A DNA stretch of 64,000 bases. Source: Brevundimonas sp. MF30-B (GTDB lineage: Bacteria > Pseudomonadota > Alphaproteobacteria > Caulobacterales > Caulobacteraceae). The stretch lies in NCBI RefSeq assembly GCF_004683885.1, contig NZ_CP038440.1, positions 2,576,001 to 2,640,000 of the forward strand, written 5' to 3'. The position numbers and the translations under genes were made by a program. The notes under the pieces were generated by a model. It had not been told where the DNA came from and searched no databases. It saw only the letters and a list, made by a program, of their open reading frames with translations. Shown in pieces: positions 55,732 through 61,543 of the stretch; within the stretch, counting starts at the first letter, position 1, and every line of letters begins with the position of its first letter.

Positions 55732-56937
55732 ATGAGCGAGCAAAAGACCGCTGCCGAAATGGCGGCTGAGGTGAAGGCCGACTTCGACAAGTCGCTCGAC
55801 GCCGTGAAGCAGATCGCTGAAAAGGCGGTCGCGGACGCCCAGAAGGGTATCGATCAGTCGACTTCCGCCAAGGAGAAGACCGACGAAGCCCTGATCTCCA
55901 TGAACGAGGCCAAGGCCCGTCTGGACGACCTGGAGCAGAAGCTGGCCCGCGGCGGCGGCCACGAAGAAGAGCGCGCCAAGTCCATCGGTGAGCGGTTTGT
56001 GGAGTCGGAGGGCTTCAAGTCCTTCGAAGCTACCGGCTTCTCGAAGAGCGCACGCGGCGGCGATCTGCAGATCAAGGCCACCCTGACCTCGGCCACGACC
56101 GACGCCGCCGGCTCGGTGGGCGACGCGGTGAACCAGACCCGTCTGCCCGGCATCCTGCCGCTGCCCCAGCGCCGGCTGACCGTCCGCGACCTGCTTTCGC
56201 AGGGCCGCATGGACGGCTCGACGCTGGAATACGTCAAGGAAACCGGCTTCACCAACAGCGCCGCCCCGGTCGCTGAAGGCGCGGCCAAGCCGGAGTCGGA
56301 CCTGAAGTTCGATCTGGTCACCACGTCGGCCAAGGTCATCGCCCACTGGATGAAGGCGTCCAAGCAGATCCTGAGCGATGTGTCGCAGCTCCGCTCGACC
56401 ATCGACCAGCGCCTGCTGTATGGCCTGGCCTATGTCGAAGAGCAGCAGCTGCTGAACGGCAGCGGATCGGGCCAGAACCTGCACGGCATCATCCCGCAGG
56501 CCACGGCCTACTCGGCGCCCATCACTATCTCCGGCGCCACCAGCATCGACATGATGCGCTTGGCTATGCTGCAGGCGGCCCTGGCGGAATACCCCGCCAC
56601 CGGCCACGTGATGAACCCGATCGACTGGGCCTTCATCGAGACCCTGAAGGACAGCGAGGGCCGCTACATCATCGGCAACCCGCAAGGCACCATCGCACCG
56701 ACCCTGTGGGGTCTGCCGGTGGTGGCGACGCAGGCCATCGCGGTCGACAAGTTCCTGACCGGCGCCTTCCGGATGGGCGCCCAGGTGTTCGATCGTTGGG
56801 ATGCGCGCGTGGAGACTGGCTACGTGAACGACGACTTCACGAAGAACTTGGTCACCATCCTGGCGGAAGAGCGGCTGGCCCTGGCGGTCTACCGCCCCGA
56901 GGCCTTCATCTTTGGTGATTTCGGCCGCGTGACCTAA
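55732..56937 (+). CDS. Phage major capsid protein, HK97 family
   Basis: A 401-residue capsid protein. The first ~100 residues form the coiled-coil delta/scaffold region (MAAEVKADFDKSLDAVKQIA), then the HK97 fold with DLLSQGRMDGSTLEYVKETG, KVIAHWMKASKQILSDVSQL and LWGLPVVATQAIAVDKFLTG. It is cut by the preceding protease. A good AAGGAG precedes the ATG. Confidence 0.94.
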   Translation: MSEQKTAAEMAAEVKADFDKSLDAVKQIAEKAVADAQKGIDQSTSAKEKTDEALISMNEAKARLDDLEQKLARGGGHEEERAKSIGERFVESEGFKSFEATGFSKSARGGDLQIKATLTSATTDAAGSVGDAVNQTRLPGILPLPQRRLTVRDLLSQGRMDGSTLEYVKETGFTNSAAPVAEGAAKPESDLKFDLVTTSAKVIAHWMKASKQILSDVSQLRSTIDQRLLYGLAYVEEQQLLNGSGSGQNLHGIIPQATAYSAPITISGATSIDMMRLAMLQAALAEYPATGHVMNPIDWAFIETLKDSEGRYIIGNPQGTIAPTLWGLPVVATQAIAVDKFLTGAFRMGAQVFDRWDARVETGYVNDDFTKNLVTILAEERLALAVYRPEAFIFGDFGRVT

Positions 56938-56976
56938 ATCACTTCCGGGCAGTAGAAATGCGGGGTATGGTTCGCC

Positions 56977-57603
56977 ATGCCCCGCATTGTCCGACCTGCG
57001 ATCTATCGCCCTCGCTTGTGCGAGACCTGTAAGGCGGAATTTCTAAGTCGATCCTCAAAGAAGCGCTTCTGCGACGCCTGTCGGCAAGAGCGGGACCGAG
57101 AGGCGGATCGGCGGCGCGCCCTGGCGAAGCTTCGGGAGGGGGGAGCGCGCGCCATCGGGGCGGAAACCGCTTGTCGAAACTGCGGCGCATCTTTCATCCT
57201 AACGGTGGGGTCGATGCGGTTCTGTGAGCCCTGTCGCGATAGCCGGTTCAACCGTTGGCACCGCATCAAAAGGGCAAGTGACCCGAAAGCGAACCTGTCT
57301 GGCCGCATGACCAGGGGCATGAACGCGTCGCTCGCCAGTGGCAAAACAGGCCGGTCGTGGCGAGCACTGGTGTCGTATTCTGTTGCTGACCTGATGGCGC
57401 ATCTGGAGCGTCAATTTCTGCCTGGGATGACCTGGGCTAACCGAGACCGTTGGCACATCGACCACATCGTGCCGGTCTCCAGTTTCGAGTTCACGACGCC
57501 CGACTGCCCCGGTTTCAAGGCCGCGTGGGCGTTGAGCAATCTCCGGCCGCTCTGGGCGACGGACAACATCCGCAAAAGCGCCAAGCGAACGCATCTGATC
57601 TGA
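56977..57603 (+). CDS. Free-standing HNH endonuclease with zinc ribbons
   Basis: A 208-residue protein with two CxxC-x12-CxxC zinc ribbons (CETCKAEFLSRSSKKRFCDAC, CRNCGASF to FCEPC) and a C-terminal HNH nuclease (WHIDHIVPVSSF, LRPLWATDN). It sits between capsid and connector genes, where HK97-like phages normally have none, and its GC is lower. It looks like a homing endonuclease that has invaded the head operon. Confidence 0.82.
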   Translation: MPRIVRPAIYRPRLCETCKAEFLSRSSKKRFCDACRQERDREADRRRALAKLREGGARAIGAETACRNCGASFILTVGSMRFCEPCRDSRFNRWHRIKRASDPKANLSGRMTRGMNASLASGKTGRSWRALVSYSVADLMAHLERQFLPGMTWANRDRWHIDHIVPVSSFEFTTPDCPGFKAAWALSNLRPLWATDNIRKSAKRTHLI

Positions 57604-57641
57604 CCGGCCTGAGGGTCGGTTTCCGTTGGAGACGACTCACC

Positions 57642-57833
57642 ATGACCGAGAAGTTCAAAGTCACGCGGCAGGTTCTGTTCGACCGCCTATATCAGGACGG
57701 CGAGACCTACGAAGGCAGCGCCTCCGAGGTCGAGCACCTGGTCGCCAACGGCGTGCTGGTGCCGCTGAAAGGCAAGTCCGAGGCGCCGCCGAAGAACAAG
57801 GCCGCGCCCAAGCCTGAGAACAAGGCGTCCTGA
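57642..57833 (+). CDS. Phage head-region hypothetical, 63 residues
   Basis: Begins MTEKFKVTRQVLFDRLYQDG, then VEHLVANGVLVPLKGK and a Lys/Pro/Ala-rich tail. Small proteins of this type occur between capsid and connector genes in related phages. No defined function. It follows the HNH gene by 38 bp and ends just before the connector gene. Confidence 0.65.
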   Translation: MTEKFKVTRQVLFDRLYQDGETYEGSASEVEHLVANGVLVPLKGKSEAPPKNKAAPKPENKAS

Positions 57834-57834
57834 C

Positions 57835-58146
57835 GTGCTGAGCGTCGTCGTCCTCACGACCGGCCCGCTCCTGACCCTCGAAGAGGCCAAGACGCACCTT
57901 CGCGTGGACGACAACGATCAGGACACGCTGATCGAGGCCTATACGGACGCGGCGGTGCTGTCCTGCCTTAACCACTGCGACCGCAAGCTGGTCCCGCAGG
58001 GTGCGGAATCGGCCTTCAAGGCAGCGTCGTTGCTGATGCTGGGAGACCTGTTCGGCACGCGCGAGACGGTGGTGGCGGGGCAGTCCTTCAGCGTCAGTCC
58101 GACGATCGGCGCCCTGCTGAACCCCTATCGCATCATCCGCGTCTAG
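57835..58146 (+). CDS. Head-tail connector (gp6-like)
   Basis: A 103-residue protein. LLTLEEAKTHLRVDDNDQDT and LIEAYTDAAVLSCLNHCDRK match the gp6/gp15-like DNA-packaging connector family. It forms a ring under the portal. GTG start 1 bp after the preceding stop. Confidence 0.87.
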   Translation: MLSVVVLTTGPLLTLEEAKTHLRVDDNDQDTLIEAYTDAAVLSCLNHCDRKLVPQGAESAFKAASLLMLGDLFGTRETVVAGQSFSVSPTIGALLNPYRIIRV

Positions 58147-58156
58147 GAGGCTGCCC

Positions 58157-58393
58157 ATGCGCGTCCGCATTCTTCGCAACCGCGACTTCACCCCGCCGGA
58201 AGAGCGCCGGATCACTGTGGCCTATCCCAAGGGCGCTGAACTGACGGTGAAGCGCGCCTGGGGCGAGGCGCTTGTTGCGGCGGGCGATGCCGAAGAGATT
58301 GACCCGCCCGCCCGCGATCCGCTCGACCACGACGGCGATGGTCGAAAGGGCGGTAGCTTGCCGAAGGCCAAGGCCGATGCCGGGCGCGGGTGA
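58157..58393 (+). CDS. Phage hypothetical, 78 residues
   Basis: MRVRILRNRDFTPPEERRIT, then KGAELTVKRAWGEALVAAGD resembles small structural proteins that follow the connector in related phages. The C-terminus is acidic and Gly/Lys-rich. It overlaps the head-closure gene by 17 bp. Confidence 0.65.
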   Translation: MRVRILRNRDFTPPEERRITVAYPKGAELTVKRAWGEALVAAGDAEEIDPPARDPLDHDGDGRKGGSLPKAKADAGRG

Positions 58394-58709
58394 CCTCAAG
58401 GACCGCGTCCGCTTCGAGGAGCGCGGCCAGACACCCAAAGGCCACCTCGGCGATTGGCAGGAGCACTGCACCGTCTGGGCCCAGATCAAATGGCTGCGCG
58501 GCGGCGAGAGCGTCGTGGCGCAGCGCCTGGAAGGCCGTCAACCGGCCGCCATCGTGGTTCGGACCAGCACGCAGGCGCGGCTCATCGACCCGGCCTTTCG
58601 CGCCGTAGACGCGCGCACGGGGCGGACGTTCAACATCAAGGCGGTGTCGCCGGCCAAAGAGGCAGGCTTCATCGACATTCTGGCGGTCAGTGGCGAGGCG
58701 GACGGCTGA
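58377..58709 (+). CDS. Phage head closure protein (SPP1 gp16-like)
   Basis: A 110-residue protein. LKDRVRFEERGQTPKGHLGD, CTVWAQIKWLRGGESVVAQR and RAVDARTGRTFNIKAVSPAK match head-tail adaptor proteins that close the connector channel. Its stop overlaps the next ATG (TGATG). Confidence 0.85.
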   Translation: MPGAGDLKDRVRFEERGQTPKGHLGDWQEHCTVWAQIKWLRGGESVVAQRLEGRQPAAIVVRTSTQARLIDPAFRAVDARTGRTFNIKAVSPAKEAGFIDILAVSGEADG

Positions 58710-59122
58710 TGAAGTTCTCCAACCGCGACCACCTACGCCGCCGGATGAAGGCGATCCCGGCAGAGGTGAAAAAGGCGGCCCGAGCCCAACTCCGAGCCAA
58801 TGCCGAAGAGCTCGTCGAGACGATCAAGCGGTTTGCTCCGGAGGAAGATGGCGCGCTCCGCAACAGCGTCCGACAGCAGGACGTCTCTACGTCGACCCGC
58901 ATCGCGCGGCGCGTTCAGGCCGGCGGCGCCCTGACCACCAAGCCCGTCCGCAAAAGCGAGAAGGGTGCCCCGACCTACGACTACGCCTTGGCCCAAGAGT
59001 TCGGCACAGAGCGCATGCCGGCCAACCCGTTCTTCTGGCCGGCATGGCGTCTGCTGCGCCGTCGTATGCGCTCGCGGATGACCCGCGCCGCTCGCAAGGC
59101 CATCCAGAAGGCCACCGGCTGA
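58709..59122 (+). CDS. HK97 gp10-family tail completion protein
   Basis: A 137-residue protein. AEELVETIKRFAPEEDGALR and YDYALAQEFGTERMPANPFF carry the family pattern GxxRxxANPFxxPA. It joins head and tail. TGATG overlaps at both ends. Confidence 0.88.
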   Translation: MKFSNRDHLRRRMKAIPAEVKKAARAQLRANAEELVETIKRFAPEEDGALRNSVRQQDVSTSTRIARRVQAGGALTTKPVRKSEKGAPTYDYALAQEFGTERMPANPFFWPAWRLLRRRMRSRMTRAARKAIQKATG

Positions 59123-59547
59123 TGTCCGACCCCGCTCTGGCCCTACAGGACGCCATCGAGGCGACCCTGACTGCATATGCGCCGCTCCAGGCTATAGGCA
59201 CGGCCGGCAAAGTCGTCATCCACACCATGTCCGCGCCGAACGGGGCCGCGTTCCCCTACGTGGTGATTGGCGAAGATCAGGTTCTGGACGACAGCACCGA
59301 GTGCCTGGACGGCTCCGAGGTCTATTCGACCGTCCACTGCTGGGCCCGCGCGAGCGACGACCCGGAGAACAGCCGGCGAGAGACCAAGGCCATGGCCGCC
59401 GCCATCCGCCAGGCTCTCAAGACGATCACCGTGCCGGGCTTCGACGTCGTGCTGATCGAGTTCGACAGCGCCCGCCACCTGACCGCTGCAGATGGGCTCA
59501 CGGCCCACGCGGTTCTGACCTTCCGGCTCCTTCTGGATCCGGTTTAG
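59122..59547 (+). CDS. DUF3168 tail terminator-like protein
   Basis: A 141-residue protein. LQDAIEATLTAYAPLQAIGT, PYVVIGEDQVLDDSTECLDG and STVHCWARA match DUF3168 (gp17/tail terminator). It sets the end of the tail tube. Confidence 0.88.
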   Translation: MSDPALALQDAIEATLTAYAPLQAIGTAGKVVIHTMSAPNGAAFPYVVIGEDQVLDDSTECLDGSEVYSTVHCWARASDDPENSRRETKAMAAAIRQALKTITVPGFDVVLIEFDSARHLTAADGLTAHAVLTFRLLLDPV

Positions 59548-59595
59548 CCGCCCCACCCGGGGCTTCTCTCATAGACTGACGAAAGGAGCCCCAGC

Positions 59596-60045
59596 ATGGC
59601 TGAGGTCAAACACGCGCGCGGCGTAAAGCTGCTCATCAAGGTCGGCGACGGCGAAACGCCGGAGGTCTTCTCGACCTACTGCTCGATCAACGCCGAACGC
59701 GGCATCACCTTCACGGCCGGGTCGAACGATCAGGAAGTGATCGACTGCGACAACCCGGAACAGGTCGCCTGGCTGCTGCGCGAGAAGACCAATCTGTCGG
59801 CCTCCATCACCGGCTCGGGCATGCTGAACACGCCTGACGTGGAAGAGTTCTTCGACTGGCTGGCCTCGCCCGACAGCCGCAACGTCAAGGTCGTCATCGA
59901 CGTGCCTTCGGCGGACGGCGGCGTGATCTTCACCGGCGCCTTCCATTGCACCGAGTTCTCGATCACCGGGAACCGCGGCGAGAAGATGCAGGCCTCGATC
60001 AGCCTGTCGTCTGACGGCCCGGTCACGAAGGCGGCCAACACCTGA
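59596..60045 (+). CDS. Phage major tail tube protein
   Basis: A 149-residue protein with ARGVKLLIKVGDGETPEVFS, CSINAERGITFTAGSNDQEV and SASITGSGMLNTPDVEEFFD, the phage tail tube pattern of GTA/siphovirus type. AAAGGAG precedes the ATG. Its stop overlaps the chaperone ATG (TGATG). Confidence 0.88.
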   Translation: MAEVKHARGVKLLIKVGDGETPEVFSTYCSINAERGITFTAGSNDQEVIDCDNPEQVAWLLREKTNLSASITGSGMLNTPDVEEFFDWLASPDSRNVKVVIDVPSADGGVIFTGAFHCTEFSITGNRGEKMQASISLSSDGPVTKAANT

Positions 60046-60455
60046 TGAGCCGATCCGCTGAGATCAGCCTGGCGTTCGGTGGCGAAGAGCGGTCGTTCCG
60101 CCTTCCCATCGGGCGCCTTCGCCCACTTCAAGAGAAGGTCGACGCCGGGCCGATGGAACTTCTCCAGCGGTTCGCCGCCGGCACCTGGCGAGTGGACGAC
60201 CTGCGCGAGACCATCTTGCAGGGGTTGATCGGCGGCGGCCTGGACCAGGCGAAAGCCTCGCGGCTGGTGATCGACTACTTCGACGACCAGCCTCTGCAGC
60301 CGTTCGTGACGCTGGCCCAGGCCATCATCATGGCGGCAGTGGTCGGGGCGGAGGACGAAGAGCTGGGGGAGCCTCGGGGGGAGGAAGCGACGAGCAGCCC
60401 CTCCCCCAAGGCAAGCTCCGGTTCGGCGGAATCTACGGAACAGCCGGCGTCGTAG
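60045..60455 (+). CDS. Tail assembly chaperone, short product (GTA gp11/TAC-like, G equivalent)
   Basis: A 136-residue protein. MSRSAEISLAFGGEERSFRL, PIGRLRPLQEKVDAGPMELL and AQAIIMAAVVGAEDEE match the gene-transfer-agent type tail chaperone family. The tail after residue ~110 is low-complexity Ser/Pro. A second open frame in the -1 frame continues after a run of six Gs and carries a T-like domain. Chaperones coat the tape measure protein during tail assembly. Confidence 0.85.
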   Translation: MSRSAEISLAFGGEERSFRLPIGRLRPLQEKVDAGPMELLQRFAAGTWRVDDLRETILQGLIGGGLDQAKASRLVIDYFDDQPLQPFVTLAQAIIMAAVVGAEDEELGEPRGEEATSSPSPKASSGSAESTEQPAS

Positions 60456-60607
60456 GTCTTGGCCCGAGAGAGGCTGATGACCTTTCGCTGTGGGAGTTTG
60501 CGGCCGTCGTGAATGGCTGGGCCAAGGCGAACGGCGTCGAAGAGAAGCCGCCGGCGCCGACCGCTGAAGAGCACGACGAGTTGATCGCCAAGTACGCGCA
60601 CGTATAG
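60377..60607 (+). CDS. Tail assembly chaperone T domain, reached by -1 frameshift
   Basis: In the -1 frame from the G run at 60376-60381 the sequence stays open to TAG at 60605. It encodes PQGKLRFGGIYGTAG, then DDLSLWEFAAVVNGWAKANG and APTAEEHDELIAKYAHV, a typical second tail-chaperone domain. The frame has no ATG, GTG or TTG before its conserved part, so it should be made only as a fusion with the short product, as in lambda gpGT. The exact slip site is not proven. Confidence 0.7.
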   Translation, partial: GGGSDEQPLPQGKLRFGGIYGTAGVVGLGPREADDLSLWEFAAVVNGWAKANGVEEKPPAPTAEEHDELIAKYAHV

Positions 60608-60608
60608 G
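60581..60608 (+). promoter_or_regulatory. Candidate promoter of the moron cassette
   Basis: TTGATC (60581-60586), 16-nt spacer, TATAGG (60603-60608), inside the end of the chaperone reading frame and 23 bp before the HIRAN gene. Both boxes match the housekeeping consensus at 4 of 6 bases. Confidence 0.5.
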
Positions 60609-60611
60609 GTG

Positions 60612-60631
60612 TCTGACCTGGGAGGGTCAGA
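60612..60631 (+). repeat. Hairpin over the HIRAN gene ribosome binding site
   Basis: TCTGACC and GGTCAGA (7 bp) flank TGGGAG; the loop and 3' arm hold the Shine-Dalgarno GGGAGGG and the last base is the A of the ATG. It may control translation. Confidence 0.55.
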
Positions 60632-61107
60632 TGGGCCTGTTTTCTTTTCTGTTCGGCAAGCCGAAGCCGCCAATCGTAGCGCAACATACTCGCCACAGTC
60701 CTGTGCGCGCCGTTTCCATCCCTCGCCTTGTCGGGGATGGAAGCTTCGGGTTTGAGGTGGTGGGCGAGAGCCATCGTCAAGAAGTGCTTTCGCGAATCTG
60801 CGGCGGTCATTGTGAAGAGGGTCACGAGAAAGAAGTCGAGGCCATTCTAAGGCCGGACCCGACCAACCCACACGACGGGAATGCCGTCCGCGTCGAGATC
60901 ATGGGGGAACAGGTGGCCTACCTTTCGAGAGCGGACGCTGCGGATCATTTAAACGAACTGCGTCGCTTAGGGTTGGCCGGGCAGCCGGTCCGGTGTGCCG
61001 CGCTCATCAATGGCGGGTGGCGCCGGGAGCGAAAGGGCGGGCGAGCTGATGAGGGCCATTTTGGCGTAGAACTCGACATCATCGAACCGCTGGAAGTCGA
61101 GGGGTAG
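60631..61107 (+). CDS. HIRAN-domain protein (moron gene 1)
   Basis: A 158-residue protein. FEVVGESHRQEVLSRICGGH, AILRPDPTNPHDGNAVRVEI and GEQVAYLSRADAADHLNELR match the HIRAN domain, a fold that binds DNA ends or stalled-fork DNA in helicases and occurs alone in some bacterial and phage proteins. It lies between chaperone and tape measure genes, where no extra gene is needed, with its own promoter and a shared terminator. Likely lysogenic conversion or defence cargo. Function here is unproven. Confidence 0.8.
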   Translation: MGLFSFLFGKPKPPIVAQHTRHSPVRAVSIPRLVGDGSFGFEVVGESHRQEVLSRICGGHCEEGHEKEVEAILRPDPTNPHDGNAVRVEIMGEQVAYLSRADAADHLNELRRLGLAGQPVRCAALINGGWRRERKGGRADEGHFGVELDIIEPLEVEG

Positions 61108-61111
61108 GCGC

Positions 61112-61459
61112 ATGCTCGTTTTCGGATGGATACTGCTGGCCGTTGGAGGCCTCCTTGGGGTTCTGGGTCTTTTCGGCCTTGCCGACGCGATGGCGCAGAT
61201 CGGCAACCCATACGCCGTCTCGGGCTCCGGTCTTACCTTCTACTCCTCGATGGTCGCGGTTGGTTTTGGAGCCGCCCACATCGGCTTTTTTCTGGTCCTC
61301 TTCGGGTGGCTTGGACAAAAGGTGGAGCGGATCGGCAAGTTGGCTATTAAGCCGCCTGCGTCGCCCTATGAAGAACTAGCCCGCCACGCTTCCAGGCATG
61401 ATCGCGGTGAAATCACCGACGAAGAATACGAAGCTCACCGATTGCGAATCCTCGGCTAA
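61112..61459 (+). CDS. Two-helix membrane protein with SHOCT-like tail (moron gene 2)
   Basis: A 115-residue protein with two membrane helices (about residues 2-24 and 44-67) and a cytosolic C-terminus. The end YEELARHASRHDRGEITDEE followed by YEAHRLRIL resembles the short SHOCT domain. It starts 4 bp after the HIRAN gene, so the two work or are expressed together. A terminator follows. Candidate superinfection-exclusion or defence partner. Confidence 0.75.
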   Translation: MLVFGWILLAVGGLLGVLGLFGLADAMAQIGNPYAVSGSGLTFYSSMVAVGFGAAHIGFFLVLFGWLGQKVERIGKLAIKPPASPYEELARHASRHDRGEITDEEYEAHRLRILG

Positions 61460-61504
61460 CACCGAGGCGCTTCAATCTAGGCCGTACAATCTCGGTCGTC
61501 GTCA

Positions 61505-61530
61505 GGGCGGTTCTTCGGAGCCGCCCTTTT
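61505..61530 (+). terminator. Intrinsic terminator after the moron genes
   Basis: GGGCGGTTC-TTCG-GAGCCGCCC with a UUCG tetraloop, 9-bp stem (one G-T pair), followed by TTTT. It lies 14 bp before the tape-measure ATG, so late transcripts must read through it, presumably with the NusG-like antiterminator. Confidence 0.85.
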
Positions 61531-61543
61531 CCATGGAGGCATC

